From: Gemmatimonas sp.
Lineage (GTDB): Bacteria; Gemmatimonadota; Gemmatimonadetes; Gemmatimonadales; Gemmatimonadaceae
Direction: 5' to 3'
Length of the DNA stretch: 64,000 nt
Assembly: GCA_023910675.1 (NCBI GenBank)
Contig: JAAVWC010000002.1
Span: 227,428 to 291,427 of the forward strand
Part shown: positions 34,378 to 43,879 of the stretch, piece after piece
Layout of the letters: each line of letters begins with the position of its first letter
Numbering within the stretch: position 1 is the stretch's first letter
Translations under genes and position numbers: made by a program
Notes under the pieces: model-generated
Seen by the model: the letters and a program-made list of their open reading frames with translations, nothing else
The model's database searches: none
Told to the model about the DNA's origin: nothing

Positions 34378-37300
34378 ATGTTCCCAGTTCGACGTTCACG
34401 CTGGCCACAGGCCGTCGTGGCACTTGCCGCAACGGTTGCGGCGCTCGCGCTCCCGTCATCGCTCCGCGCGCAGCAGGGCGGTACGGTGCGGGGCACGGTT
34501 ACCGATTCTGCCACCGGCCGCCCCGTCGTCGGTGTGCAGGTCACAGTCACGGGCGCTGCGGCGCGTGCTCAAACCAACGACGCGGGCACTTATCAGCTCG
34601 TGAATGTCGCCCCCGGACGCATTACGTTGCGCCTGCAGCGTCTGGGGTATTCGGTGGCCGAGCGCGCCACCACGGTGACCGCCGGTGGAACCGTCACGGA
34701 GAATTTCACGCTGCGTCCGGCCGCCACGGTGCTGTCGACGATCGTCGCGACCGGCTACGGCAGCAGCCAGCGCGCCACGGTGAGCTCGGCGATTGCCAGT
34801 GTGGATAGCACGGCGCTCGCACGCATCCCGGTTGCGAGCATCGATAACGCGCTGCAGGGACGCATTGCCGGTGTGCAGGTGATGCAGAACAGCGGCGAGC
34901 CCGGCGCCGGCGTGTCGGTGCGCGTGCGTGGTCCGGCGTCGCTGAACGCGGGCAACCAGCCGCTCTACGTCATCGACGGTGTGCCCATTCTGCAGGGCAC
35001 GTTCGAGCAGATCACGGGCACGAGTGGTCAGCGCATGACGCCGATTTCGGGTATCAACCCGGACGACATCGCGTCGATCGACGTGCTCAAGGATGCTGCG
35101 GCTGCGGCGATTTACGGATCGCGTGGTTCCAATGGCGTCGTGCTCATCACGACCAAGCGCGGTGCGGCGGGGAACAAGTTCCGCTTCAACATCAGCAGCT
35201 ACGGTGGCACGCAGGAAGCCGAGCGGAAGCTCGATCTGCTGAACGCGACGGACTATGTGAATCTGCTGAACGAAGGGCGTGCCAATCAGGGGCAGACGCC
35301 GCTCTTCGCTGCGGGGACGGACAGCATCAACACCGATTGGCAGGACGCGGTGCTGCGCACGGCGCCCATGAGTGATGTGCAGGTGAGCGTGAGCGGCGGC
35401 ACTGATCGTCTGCGCATGTTCCTCAGCGGCAGCAATTTTCGTCAGCAGGGCATCGTGATCGCGTCGGACTATCAGCGTCAGGCCACGCGCTTCAATCTCG
35501 ATGCGCAGGCGACCAAGCGTCTCACCCTGCAGACCAACATGGGTCTCACGCGTGAGTCGAACGACCGCGTTCCCGGCGACCAGAATCTTGACGGCATCGT
35601 GACCAACGCGACGGCGCTGCAGCCGTTTTCGCCGGTGACGGGGACGTCGTTCGGCTTCGCCGGCATTCCGCAGGGGTTGCTGTACTCGAACCCGGCGGCC
35701 TACGCCGCCTTCAGCACGCTGAACGTGCGCACGCTGCGCGCGCTGGGCAACATCGACGCGAAGTACTCGGTGACCGATGCTCTCTCGCTCACGGCGCGTG
35801 CGGGTGCCGACGTGTACACGGTGGACGAAACGCGGTGGCGCTCCCCCAAGGTGGATCGCGCGTCGAGCGCGAGCGTTGGCGGTGAAGGCGCGAGCGGCCG
35901 CACGAATGCGTCGCGACTGCTGACCGAGCTGTTTGCCAACTTCGATGCGTACAAGAGCGATGCGCAGACGTTGGCGCTGACGGCGGGTACGAGCGCGGAA
36001 CGCAACCAGTCGGACTTCAACTACGTGGCCGGTACGGGCTTCCCGACGGGCTTCGAGCGGTATGTGCGCAACGCGGCGCAGGTGTCGTCGTTTGACGGCG
36101 GCCAGACGGAAAACACGCTGGTGTCGTACTTCGCCCGTGCGAACTGGTCGTTCCGCGAGAGGTATCTGTTGTCGGCCAGTGTGCGTTCCGACGGGTCGTC
36201 GCGCTTCGGTACGAACAACCGCTTCGGTACCTTCAGCGCCATCTCCGGGGCGTGGACGCTGACGGACGAAGGCTTTGCCGAATGGCTGGCGCGCCGTGCG
36301 ACGGTGAAGCTGCGCGGCAGCTACGGCACGACGGGTAATCAGGGCATCAGTGACTTCGCGAGCCGGACGCTCGCCACGTCGCAGCCGTATGCCGGGACGA
36401 CGGGTCTTGCCGGCTCGCAGCTGGGTAACCCCAACCTCAAGTGGGAAGAGACGACGGAAGCCGACTTCGGTGCGGACATCGGGCTCTTCAACGGCCGCGT
36501 CACGCTCATTGCCGACTGGTATGATCGCGCCACGGACAACCTGCTCGTGCAGCGCCCGGTGCCGGCCACGAGCGGCTACACCACGGTGTGGGACAACGTG
36601 GGCGCCATCAGCAACCGCGGCTGGGATTTCAATCTGCAGACGATCAACATCCAGTCGGACAAGCGCGACGGCTTCGAGTGGAAGACGGACTTCAACGTGA
36701 CCTTCAACAAGAACAAGGTGACGGCGCTGTACGACGGCCTGCCGATCACGGCGACGGTGTCGGGACGCGTGACGTCGGTGGCGGCGGTGGGGCAGCCGTT
36801 GGGCACGTTCTTCGTGTTCAAGTTCCTGGGCGTCGATCCGGCCACGGGTAACGCGCAGTACCAGGCGGCCAATGGCTCCATCACGACGGCGCCGGTGTCG
36901 GCCGACCTGACGTTCGGCGGCAACCCGCAGCCCAAGTACTTCGGTGGTCTCACCAACAGCATTTCGTACAAGGGCTTCGACTTCCGCGGCTTCCTGCAGT
37001 TCAGTCAGGGCAGCCGTGTACTGAACATGATCCGCATCTTCGCGGACGACGGCGGTAACTCGCGCGACAACAAGCTGGCGATCGTGAAGAACCGCTGGCA
37101 GAAGCCGGGCGATATCACGGACCAGCCGCGCATGGGTTCCACCGGCGGCGCGCGCTTCCTCTCCACGCGCATGATCGAAGACGGTTCGTTCATGCGGTTG
37201 CAGGAGCTCACGTTGGGCTACCGCTTGCCGTCGAAACTCGCGCGCAGCCTGCGTGCCGACAATGCCCGTCTGTACATCACGGGGCGCAACCTCGCCACGT

Positions 37301-37431
37301 GGGACAAGTACCTCGGATACAACGCCGACGTGAACTCGAGCGGCGCGAACGCCAACACCGTTATGGGTGTCGACTACTACGCGTATCCTCTGGCCCGGAC
37401 GTTCACGTTCGGCATCAACGCGGGGTGGTAA
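34378..37431 (+). CDS. SusC/RagA-family TonB-linked outer-membrane transporter
   Basis: 1017 residues from ATG 34378 with CCGGAG upstream. Signal peptide at ~1-33 (VVALAATVAALALPSSLRAQ); carboxypeptidase-regulatory-like domain at ~35-120 (GTVTDSATGRPVVGVQVTVTG); plug at ~130-260 with the SusC signature VRVRGPASLNAGNQPLYVIDGVP and AAAAIYGSRGSNGVVLITTK; barrel to a terminal aromatic W. It imports oligomers (glycans or peptides) with the SusD partner encoded 2 bp downstream. No glycoside hydrolase or sensor gene is adjacent, so substrate cannot be guessed. Confidence 0.95.
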   Translation: MFPVRRSRWPQAVVALAATVAALALPSSLRAQQGGTVRGTVTDSATGRPVVGVQVTVTGAAARAQTNDAGTYQLVNVAPGRITLRLQRLGYSVAERATTVTAGGTVTENFTLRPAATVLSTIVATGYGSSQRATVSSAIASVDSTALARIPVASIDNALQGRIAGVQVMQNSGEPGAGVSVRVRGPASLNAGNQPLYVIDGVPILQGTFEQITGTSGQRMTPISGINPDDIASIDVLKDAAAAAIYGSRGSNGVVLITTKRGAAGNKFRFNISSYGGTQEAERKLDLLNATDYVNLLNEGRANQGQTPLFAAGTDSINTDWQDAVLRTAPMSDVQVSVSGGTDRLRMFLSGSNFRQQGIVIASDYQRQATRFNLDAQATKRLTLQTNMGLTRESNDRVPGDQNLDGIVTNATALQPFSPVTGTSFGFAGIPQGLLYSNPAAYAAFSTLNVRTLRALGNIDAKYSVTDALSLTARAGADVYTVDETRWRSPKVDRASSASVGGEGASGRTNASRLLTELFANFDAYKSDAQTLALTAGTSAERNQSDFNYVAGTGFPTGFERYVRNAAQVSSFDGGQTENTLVSYFARANWSFRERYLLSASVRSDGSSRFGTNNRFGTFSAISGAWTLTDEGFAEWLARRATVKLRGSYGTTGNQGISDFASRTLATSQPYAGTTGLAGSQLGNPNLKWEETTEADFGADIGLFNGRVTLIADWYDRATDNLLVQRPVPATSGYTTVWDNVGAISNRGWDFNLQTINIQSDKRDGFEWKTDFNVTFNKNKVTALYDGLPITATVSGRVTSVAAVGQPLGTFFVFKFLGVDPATGNAQYQAANGSITTAPVSADLTFGGNPQPKYFGGLTNSISYKGFDFRGFLQFSQGSRVLNMIRIFADDGGNSRDNKLAIVKNRWQKPGDITDQPRMGSTGGARFLSTRMIEDGSFMRLQELTLGYRLPSKLARSLRADNARLYITGRNLATWDKYLGYNADVNSSGANANTVMGVDYYAYPLARTFTFGINAGW

Positions 37432-37433
37432 TC

Positions 37434-38831
37434 ATGACACGCATTGCACACATTCCTTCGACGTCTTTCCTCATGCGTTTTTCTCTCCGCGCGTCGGCCA
37501 CGCTGCTGCTGGCGACCGGCGTCGCCGGCTGCAACAACATTCTGCAGACGGAGCCGGTGACCTCCATTCCGCAGGACCAGCTCATCACCGACGCCGCGAC
37601 GGCGACGGCGTCGCTCAACGGCGCATACGACGCGCTGCAGAGCGGCAGCTACTATGGGCTGTCGGCGTTGCTGGTTGGTGATCTTGCTGCTGATAACGCG
37701 CTCTGGACGGGCACGTTCCAGTACCTCGGCGAAATGGCCACGAACCGCATGCAGGCGGACAACCCGGAAATCACTGGCATGTGGACGGCGATCTATCAGC
37801 AGATCGATCGCGACAACGTGCTCATCGACCGCGTACCGAAGGTCACCACGATTCCCGCCAGTATGCGCGACGACATCATGGGGCAGGCGTACTTCATGCG
37901 CGCGCTTGGCTTCCACAATCTCGTGAAGTTCTGGGGCGCGGTACCGGTGCCCACGAAGCCGGTGGCGGCCCCCAGTGACGCCCAGAAGTACACGCGTGCG
38001 CCGGTGGGCGAGGTGTACACGCAGGTCCTCAAGGATCTCGACAGCGCGCAGGCGCTGATCAGGCAGACCACGAGCACGCGCTACGCCACCGTGATCGCCG
38101 CACGTGCATTGCGGTCGCGCGTGTTGTTCTACCGTGCCGGCTTGACGAACTCGCAGGCGGATTATCAGGCCGCCCTCGACGCGGCCAATCAGGTGCTGTC
38201 GGGACGCGATACGCTGGTGGTGCCGTTCGGCAATCTGTTCGATGCCGCCGGTACGAACACGACGGAAGATATCTTCCGCATTTCGTACAACGCGACGGAG
38301 ACGAACGGCATCTCGAACTACTATCTGCGTGTGGGTCGTGGTGAAGTGGCGCCGGCGCCGGGGCTCGATGCTGCGTTCTCGGCAGGTGACCTGCGCAAGG
38401 CCCGTACGGTTGCGACGACGGGTGTATCGGCTCGTCCGCTCGACGGCGCCAAGTATGTGGCGCGTCCGGGTACCGAGCATGTGCACGTGATTCGTCTGGC
38501 GGAAGTCGTCCTCATCAAGGCCGAAGCGCTGGCGCGTCTCAACCGCCTGCCGGAAGCGGTGGCGCAGTACAACAAGGTGCGCGTGCGTGCCGGGTTGGTG
38601 CTCCACACGCTGGGGTCCGAAGTCACGACGCTCGAGCAGGTGCTTTCGGCCATCGAAACCGAACGGCGTCTGGAGCTGGCACTCGAAGGTGACCGCTGGG
38701 CGGATCTCGTGCGCCTTGGACGCGCGGTCGCGGTGAAGGGCATTCAAGATCGTGTGGGACAGACGCTCTTCCCGATTCCGCTGCGCGATACGCGGACGTC
38801 GCTAGGGCTCACGCAGAACCCCGGCTACTGA
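37434..38831 (+). CDS. SusD/RagB-family nutrient-binding lipoprotein
   Basis: 465 residues from ATG 37434, immediately after the SusC stop. Lipoprotein signal with lipobox V-A-G-C (ATLLLATGVAGCNN). TPR-like SusD fold: DAATATASLNGAYDALQSGS, RDDIMGQAYFMRALGFHNLVKFWG, and the C-terminal LSAIETERRLELALEGDRWADLVRLG signature. Surface-bound lid of the SusC transporter. A terminator follows. Confidence 0.95.
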   Translation: MTRIAHIPSTSFLMRFSLRASATLLLATGVAGCNNILQTEPVTSIPQDQLITDAATATASLNGAYDALQSGSYYGLSALLVGDLAADNALWTGTFQYLGEMATNRMQADNPEITGMWTAIYQQIDRDNVLIDRVPKVTTIPASMRDDIMGQAYFMRALGFHNLVKFWGAVPVPTKPVAAPSDAQKYTRAPVGEVYTQVLKDLDSAQALIRQTTSTRYATVIAARALRSRVLFYRAGLTNSQADYQAALDAANQVLSGRDTLVVPFGNLFDAAGTNTTEDIFRISYNATETNGISNYYLRVGRGEVAPAPGLDAAFSAGDLRKARTVATTGVSARPLDGAKYVARPGTEHVHVIRLAEVVLIKAEALARLNRLPEAVAQYNKVRVRAGLVLHTLGSEVTTLEQVLSAIETERRLELALEGDRWADLVRLGRAVAVKGIQDRVGQTLFPIPLRDTRTSLGLTQNPGY

Positions 38832-38856
38832 GTACGGCTGGCGGTCTATGAAGCAG

Positions 38857-38890
38857 AATCGGCGTCCGGGAGATCCCCCGGACGCCGATT
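38857..38890 (+). terminator. Terminator of the SusC/SusD operon
   Basis: 14-bp perfect stem AATCGGCGTCCGGG / CCCGGACGCCGATT with a 6-nt loop, followed by TACTT. Begins 25 bp after the SusD stop. Confidence 0.75.
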
Positions 38891-38904
38891 TACTTCGGAT
38901 ACCC

Positions 38905-39216
38905 TGCGGATGTGCGTTTGCGGTCCGCGCGGTTCGCCGAGCAGCCGATCGCGATAGTCGCGCATGAATTGCGCGCGCTCACCGGCAATGGTGCGTGCCG
39001 CGGCGAATCTTTGGGATAGTTGACGAGGTCGTGCGGGAAGGCCGCGCCGCCGCGTGTTTCGAGGTCGACGGCCTCGATGGTGGCGGCGGCGATGCGCTGC
39101 GCGTTGAGCCAAACACGGCGGAGATGGCCGAGATCGTGGGCGCCATCATGCGGCGCGGGCTCGAGCTCTGCGGCCGCATCGAGCCCCCACTTCGCAGCGA
39201 GTGAGAGGCGTGCATG
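38905..39216 (-). pseudogene. Relic of an HD-domain phosphohydrolase
   Basis: On the minus strand, one frame reads SLAAKWGLDAAAELEP, then HDGAHDLGHLRRVWLNAQRI, AVDLET and AFPHDLVNYPKDS. This matches the pattern HDxxHLxRVWxNAxxI ... LHDLVNxPKDxP of small HD hydrolases (YedJ-like). After KDSP the similarity resumes in another frame (ARTIAGERAQFMRDYRDRLL) following loss of the middle. No proper start exists. Short, out-of-frame and deleted, so a relic. Confidence 0.55.
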
Positions 39217-39218
39217 GA

Positions 39219-40100
39219 TCAGCGCTGCGCCGGTGTGTGCTTCCAGACAATGCGCGAGCCGGTCGCGGCATCGAAGCCCGACGAAAGCTCACTGATGACC
39301 GCAGGGGTACTCACGGTGACCGGGCGCCCAAGCTCCGCGTAGTAGCGAGCGGTGACGAGATCGCTGACGGCCGGTACTTCACGGGTGCTGCTGTACAGGC
39401 GAACAGTGCCGGTGGGCGCGAGGTTGAGCTGCGTCCATGTGGTGGTGCGGTCTTCGAGGAGAGTAGGGGTGCGGCCACTGGCGGGCGCGGCGTACCCGAC
39501 ATCGCCGCCGGTGACCACGCTGCGTGCTTTGGTGGCCCGCGGGATGACCCAGGCTTCGGTGGCGGCGTTCGCGGTGGCAATGGGGACCACCGAGAACGGC
39601 CGTTTGCGCTGTGCCCACTGTGGCGAGACTTGTGCCGATACGTCGCGTGCGAGCTTTACGGCGCGGAGCAGCAGCGCGGTATCGAGTGGCTCGGCATACG
39701 CCGCGCGTGTGTCGAGGCGCAATGCCTGCACCCGACGCACCGCATTGAATGCGCTGTCTACGTCGTACACCACACCGATGGGCACGCCGTCGGCGGTCCG
39801 TTGGCAGTAGATGCCCCGTGGTGCGCGTGCGGCGGCCCCGAACGATCCGTCGGCGCGCAGCCGTGCGATGGTGGGCACGCACTGCAACCAATAGGCGATG
39901 GAGCGCGCGCGTGTATCGGCACTATCGAACGCGGTGTGGAAGCTGGCGGAGAGCCCGTCGGTGGGGGCCGGTGGCGCGCTGTCGACAGGCGCGATGGCCA
40001 CGGGCCTTGATGCGGTCGTAGCGGGAGGCGGGGCACTGGTGCAGCCGCCGAGGAGGGCGGTGGCGGTCACGGCGGCGATGGCCAGCGGAGAACGGCTCAT
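39219..40100 (-). CDS. Lipoprotein of unknown function
   Basis: 293 residues from ATG 40100. Signal with lipobox L-G-G-C (AIAAVTATALLGGCTS) then a Pro/Ala linker. Two cysteines (QCVP, YCQR) may pair. The rest alternates helical and beta segments with no motif I recognise. Only its own promoter region, which contains a copy of the ~200-bp repeat, separates it from divergent queD. Confidence 0.7.
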   Translation of the reverse strand: MSRSPLAIAAVTATALLGGCTSAPPPATTASRPVAIAPVDSAPPAPTDGLSASFHTAFDSADTRARSIAYWLQCVPTIARLRADGSFGAAARAPRGIYCQRTADGVPIGVVYDVDSAFNAVRRVQALRLDTRAAYAEPLDTALLLRAVKLARDVSAQVSPQWAQRKRPFSVVPIATANAATEAWVIPRATKARSVVTGGDVGYAAPASGRTPTLLEDRTTTWTQLNLAPTGTVRLYSSTREVPAVSDLVTARYYAELGRPVTVSTPAVISELSSGFDAATGSRIVWKHTPAQR

Positions 40101-40175
40101 TGAGTGATGGCAGAGGTGGGCATCGTGCGAGGTTGGAACATACGGGGTTATTGCTAAGCTGCCGTGTGGATCAAC

Positions 40176-40382
40176 AACGGGTGTCTGGTCCGGCGGTACA
40201 CCGGTCTCGGCACTAGCCCTCAGGGGGAAGAAAGTAAGGGCATAGGGGAGAGCACGGTTTCGTCCACCAGAACCGAAACTGCGGTTCCCCGCCGAGCGAA
40301 CCGTGCTTCCCCCTTTGCGCTTGCTTTCTTCCCCTGAGGGCTAGTGCCGTCGGCCAGTTAAGCGCCGGACCAGATACCCGTT
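40176..40382. repeat. Dispersed ~200-bp inverted repeat, copy 2
   Basis: Outer ends AACGGGTGTCTGGTCCGGCG (40176-40195) and CGCCGGACCAGATACCCGTT (40363-40382). Inside: GGCACTAGCCCTCAGGGGGAAGA facing CTTCCCCTGAGGGCTAGTGCC. It lies between divergent genes and ends 19 bp before the queD start, so it must include or displace the queD promoter. Confidence 0.85.
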
Positions 40383-40401
40383 TTTTGGTTACCTTGCAGG
40401 G

Positions 40402-40773
40402 ATGTCGTCCCCCATCGAGCTGTACAAGGAATTCACCGTCGAGGCCGCGCACCGGCTTCCCAACGTGCCTGCCGGCCATAAGTGCGCGCGGCTGCATGGG
40501 CACTCGTTCCGTATTGAGATCCGGGTGTCGGGACCGCTCGACCCGACCATGGGGTGGGTCATGGACTTTGCCGACATCAAGGCGGCGTTCCGCCCCATCT
40601 ATGACCAGCTGGACCACCACTACCTCAATGATGTTCCGGGGTTGGAGAATCCCACCAGCGAAGTGCTCGCGGTGTGGATCTGGGAGCGCTTGCGCCCCAC
40701 GCTGCCGCTGCTGAGCGCGGTGGTCGTGCGCGAAACGTGCACCTCCGGCTGCGAGTACCGCGGCCCCGGCTGA
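40402..40773 (+). CDS. queD: 6-carboxytetrahydropterin synthase (QueD/PTPS family)
   Basis: 123 residues. Converts dihydroneopterin triphosphate to 6-carboxytetrahydropterin, the first committed step to preQ0 and queuosine. Zinc histidines in EAAHRLPN and [10 protein letters not shown], active-site cysteine in [18 protein letters not shown] and LDHHYLND motifs, and late ETCTSGCEY. Works upstream of QueF (12729), though the genes are 27 kb apart. Confidence 0.93.
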   Translation: MSSPIELYKEFTVEAAHRLPNVPAGHKCARLHGHSFRIEIRVSGPLDPTMGWVMDFADIKAAFRPIYDQLDHHYLNDVPGLENPTSEVLAVWIWERLRPTLPLLSAVVVRETCTSGCEYRGPG

Positions 40774-40792
40774 TCGCGGAACGCCCACTTAC

Positions 40793-43174
40793 ATGATGGG
40801 TCGTTCTCATTATCCTTACCGGGTAATGAGAACCTATTCTCGCTTCCTCTCGCTTGTTGTCGTTGGCGTCGTGGCGCTGGCGGGGCTGGTCATGCCCGCC
40901 GACGCGCAGGATACGCATGGCGACCTGCGCCATCTCCATGGCGTGGTGGAAGCGGCGGCAACGGGACGGCCTGTTCGCGACGCGGAAGTCGTCGTCACGT
41001 GGGGGACGCGCTCGGTCCGCCAGCGCACCGATGGCAACGGACGCTTCGACCTCCGTGATCTGCCGGCCAGCACCGTCATGCTGCGCGTGCGGGCACTTGG
41101 CTTCGCGCCGAACGCCCGCGAAGTGGAGCTGCGCAGCGCGGACCGTCTGCTCACGGTACACCTCGAGCCGGCCACGACATTGCTGCAGGAAGTCGCGGTT
41201 CGCGCGGACACGCTTGGCGAGCGCTTGGCGCGTGTGGCCGCCACCTCGACGCTCGACGCGCAGGCGTTGGCAGCGACCCGCGGGCAAACACTGGGCGAGA
41301 CGATCAAGAATCTTCCCGGTGTCTCGGTGATTCAGTTCGGGCCGAGTATTGCGAAGCCGGTGATTCGCGGGCTCAACTCGCAGCGCGTGCTGGTGATGAA
41401 CGGCGGACTGCGGCAGGAAGATCAGCAGTGGGGCACGGAGCACGCGCCCAACATTGACAGCTTCGAAGCGGACGCGGTGACGGTGGTGCGCGGCGCGGCC
41501 ACGGTGTTGTACGGCGCGGATGCTCTGGGCGGTGTGGTGCGCGTGGATCGCGCGGCGCTTCCCGACACGGGCAGCCTGCGCGGCAGCGTCGCGCTCAACG
41601 CGTTCTCGAACAGTCGACAGGGCGCGGCGAGTATCGGTGTGGAGGGTGCAGATCTCTCGCTGCCGGGCCTTGGCACCACGGGATATCGACTGCGGCTGAC
41701 GTCACGCCTGGCCGGCAACGGTGCGGCGCCCGACTACTACCTGTCGAACACGGGCTTTCGTGAGCTCAACGGCAGTCTCGCATTTGGCATACGGCGCCGC
41801 TGGGGACGCGCCGAGCTCTCGTTCTCGCGCTTCGCCACGGAGCTTGGCGTGTTGCGGCAGGCGCATGTGGGGAACGCCGACGACTTGCAGCGTGCCATGA
41901 CGATGGCGCCGCGCGACTCGGCGTTCACGTATGACATTGGTCGCCCCAATCAGCGTGTGGCGCACAGCACGATGCAACTGCGTACGGTGCGCGACTTCGC
42001 CAACGACGCGCGGCTCGAAGTGGTGTACGGACTGCAGTACAATCATCGTCGCGAGTACGACAATCACGGACCGCTGCGCTTCCGCAATGAGCCGGCGTTC
42101 AACCTCAAGTTGTTCAGCAACTCGCTCGACGTACGGTATACGCACGCGCGCTACAAGGGATGGCGCGGCACCGTGGGAACGAGCGCCCTGGCGCAGGGGA
42201 ATCAGACGCTCGGGAAAGCGTTTCTCATTCCCGGATACAACCTCTGGCAAGGCGCCGTGTATGCGCAGGAAGAACTCGGGCTCGGCCGGCTGTCCATTCT
42301 CACCGGCCTGCGTGGCGATCTGATTTCACAAGGCACGATTGCCTTTGGCGACGTGGGTATTCGCAGTCCGGCCGGGACCACGTCATGGCGCAACATGGCC
42401 GGTTCGCTGGGCGCGGCGTATCTGTTGCGCGACGGGCTCGACGTGGCGGTGCGTGTCGCGCGCGCGTGGCGCCCGCCGACGGTGAATGAACGGTATGCGC
42501 AAGGTGTGCATCACGGCACGGCGCAATACGAACTCGGTGATAGCGCGCTCGATCCCGAGGCATCGCTCGGTGTGGAGAGCACGGTGCGTTACCGTGGTGC
42601 CACCGTTCAAATGGAAGTTGCGGCATATTCGAACACGGTGTCGGGGTTCATCTACCTCCAGCCCACGCAGCCGGTGCAAACCATTCGCGGAGCGTTTCCG
42701 GGATTCCGCTATGCACAAGCGGATGCACGGATGCGCGGGTTGGAGTTGTCGTCGTCGTACACGCCCGTGTCACGTCTGCAATTCTCGGCGACTGGTACGC
42801 TGGTGCGCGGCACCCGGCGCGCTACCGGAGAGGCGTTGTACGACATGCCCGCCGATCGCATCAACGTGTCGGCGCGGTTCATGGGATCACGTCGCGGGCT
42901 CGGCGAGTGGTTCGCGGGCACCGGCGCATTGCTGGTGCGTCAGCAGGACGGTGTGCCGGCGGGCACGGTATACACGCTGCCAACGGCAGGCTATGCGCTG
43001 TTGCAGTTGGAAGCGGGTACACGCGCCATCCACATGCTCGGGCGTACTGCCGACGTGTCGGTGTCGGTGAACAACGCCCTCGATACCCGGTATCGCGATT
43101 ATCTGAGTCGCTACCGGTTGTTCGTCAACGATGCCGGTCGCGATGTGGTCGTGCGATTGACGATGCCGTTCTGA
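40793..43174 (+). CDS. TonB-dependent outer-membrane receptor (ZnuD-like)
   Basis: 793 residues from ATG 40793; a second in-frame ATG at 40826 (MRTYSRFLSLVVVGVVALAG) gives a cleaner signal peptide but falls within the palindrome. Carboxypeptidase-regulatory-like domain at ~48-125 (GRPVRDAEVVVTWG); plug at ~135-255 (GETIKNLPGVSVIQFGPSIAKPVIRGL, RVLVMNGGLRQEDQQWGTEHAP, VVRGAATVLYGADALGGVVRV); beta-barrel to the end. The plug text 'GTEHAPNIDSFEADAVTVVRG' is typical of zinc-receptor relatives. The next gene is the small partner often found with such receptors. Confidence 0.9.
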   Translation: MMGRSHYPYRVMRTYSRFLSLVVVGVVALAGLVMPADAQDTHGDLRHLHGVVEAAATGRPVRDAEVVVTWGTRSVRQRTDGNGRFDLRDLPASTVMLRVRALGFAPNAREVELRSADRLLTVHLEPATTLLQEVAVRADTLGERLARVAATSTLDAQALAATRGQTLGETIKNLPGVSVIQFGPSIAKPVIRGLNSQRVLVMNGGLRQEDQQWGTEHAPNIDSFEADAVTVVRGAATVLYGADALGGVVRVDRAALPDTGSLRGSVALNAFSNSRQGAASIGVEGADLSLPGLGTTGYRLRLTSRLAGNGAAPDYYLSNTGFRELNGSLAFGIRRRWGRAELSFSRFATELGVLRQAHVGNADDLQRAMTMAPRDSAFTYDIGRPNQRVAHSTMQLRTVRDFANDARLEVVYGLQYNHRREYDNHGPLRFRNEPAFNLKLFSNSLDVRYTHARYKGWRGTVGTSALAQGNQTLGKAFLIPGYNLWQGAVYAQEELGLGRLSILTGLRGDLISQGTIAFGDVGIRSPAGTTSWRNMAGSLGAAYLLRDGLDVAVRVARAWRPPTVNERYAQGVHHGTAQYELGDSALDPEASLGVESTVRYRGATVQMEVAAYSNTVSGFIYLQPTQPVQTIRGAFPGFRYAQADARMRGLELSSSYTPVSRLQFSATGTLVRGTRRATGEALYDMPADRINVSARFMGSRRGLGEWFAGTGALLVRQQDGVPAGTVYTLPTAGYALLQLEAGTRAIHMLGRTADVSVSVNNALDTRYRDYLSRYRLFVNDAGRDVVVRLTMPF
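40803..40833. promoter_or_regulatory. 10-bp palindrome at the TonB-receptor start
   Basis: GTTCTCATTA (40803-40812) / TAATGAGAAC (40824-40833), perfect arms with 11-bp spacer. The style (TCATTA-N-TAATGA) is like Fur/Zur-class metalloregulator sites. One possible ATG (40826) lies in the right arm. Together with a ZnuD-like receptor this suggests zinc or other metal control; no regulator gene is adjacent. Confidence 0.6.
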
Positions 43175-43215
43175 GTTTCACCCATCATCAACCTTTCACA
43201 CACCGGAGATCTACG

Positions 43216-43782
43216 ATGCACAAGTTTTCGTCCCGCCGCTTCATGGCGTTTGGCTTTGCGGCACTCGTCTCGCTGGCGGCCTGCGGTGACTCGTCGACGG
43301 CGCCTGGTGGCGAGTCGGAGATCATTTCGCGCGTCACGTTGACGCTCACGCCCGCCGCCGGTGGCACGGCACTGGTGACGTACATCGACGATGCCGATGG
43401 CAACGGCTCGACGGCGCCAGCGGCGCAGGTCGCGATTCCGGCGCTCACGCGCGGCGTGACGTACACGGGCACCGTGAAGTTCGAGAACCGTCTCAAGTCG
43501 CCCGCTGAAGACATTACGGCCGAAGTACAGGCTGAAGCGAACGAGCACCGCGTGTTCTACACGGTGACGGGCGCGGGAGCGGCGATCACGACGACGGATG
43601 TGGATGGTCAGAACCGTCCGTTGGGACTCCGCTTCTCCAAGGCTCTGACGGCGAGCGCGACGGCCGGTACGGCGCGCGTGGTGCTCTGCCACTACGATTC
43701 GTCGCCGAAGGTGGCCACGGCGACGTCGTGCGCGGGCGACACGGATATCGACGTGACCTTCGCGTACACGATCGCGCCGTAA
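43216..43782 (+). CDS. Small lipoprotein partner of the TonB receptor
   Basis: 188 residues from ATG 43216 with GGAG upstream; lipobox L-A-A-C (FAALVSLAACGDSS). The mature part (VTLTLTPAAGGTALVTYIDD, then ALTRGVTYTGTVKFENR, DEHRVFYTVTG-like text, PLGLRF and GDTDIDVTFAYTI) matches the short proteins annotated in Bacteroidota next to ZnuD-like receptors as 'type 1 periplasmic-binding fold' proteins. It probably binds or hands over the metal ligand. 41 bp after the receptor gene, likely one operon. Confidence 0.7.
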   Translation: MHKFSSRRFMAFGFAALVSLAACGDSSTAPGGESEIISRVTLTLTPAAGGTALVTYIDDADGNGSTAPAAQVAIPALTRGVTYTGTVKFENRLKSPAEDITAEVQAEANEHRVFYTVTGAGAAITTTDVDGQNRPLGLRFSKALTASATAGTARVVLCHYDSSPKVATATSCAGDTDIDVTFAYTIAP

Positions 43783-43879
43783 GGTGCACCCCCGCGGCAC
43801 CGGTGGCGACTGGTAGCGACGACGGGCATACTCCTTGCTCGGCGAATACTGTTTTGGGAGACATTCACCCGGAGCATTG

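Noticed and set aside
34151..34550. N-terminal extensions of the molybdenum-hydroxylase genes across the intergenic region
   Set aside because: They overlap the promoter and start of the SusC gene; family starts are GTG 34150 and ATG 33686.
37377..38747. Long minus-strand frame opposite susD, and a similar one opposite ahcY (60127-61968)
   Set aside because: Same reason: antisense frames in GC-rich coding DNA with biased Arg/His/Ala composition.
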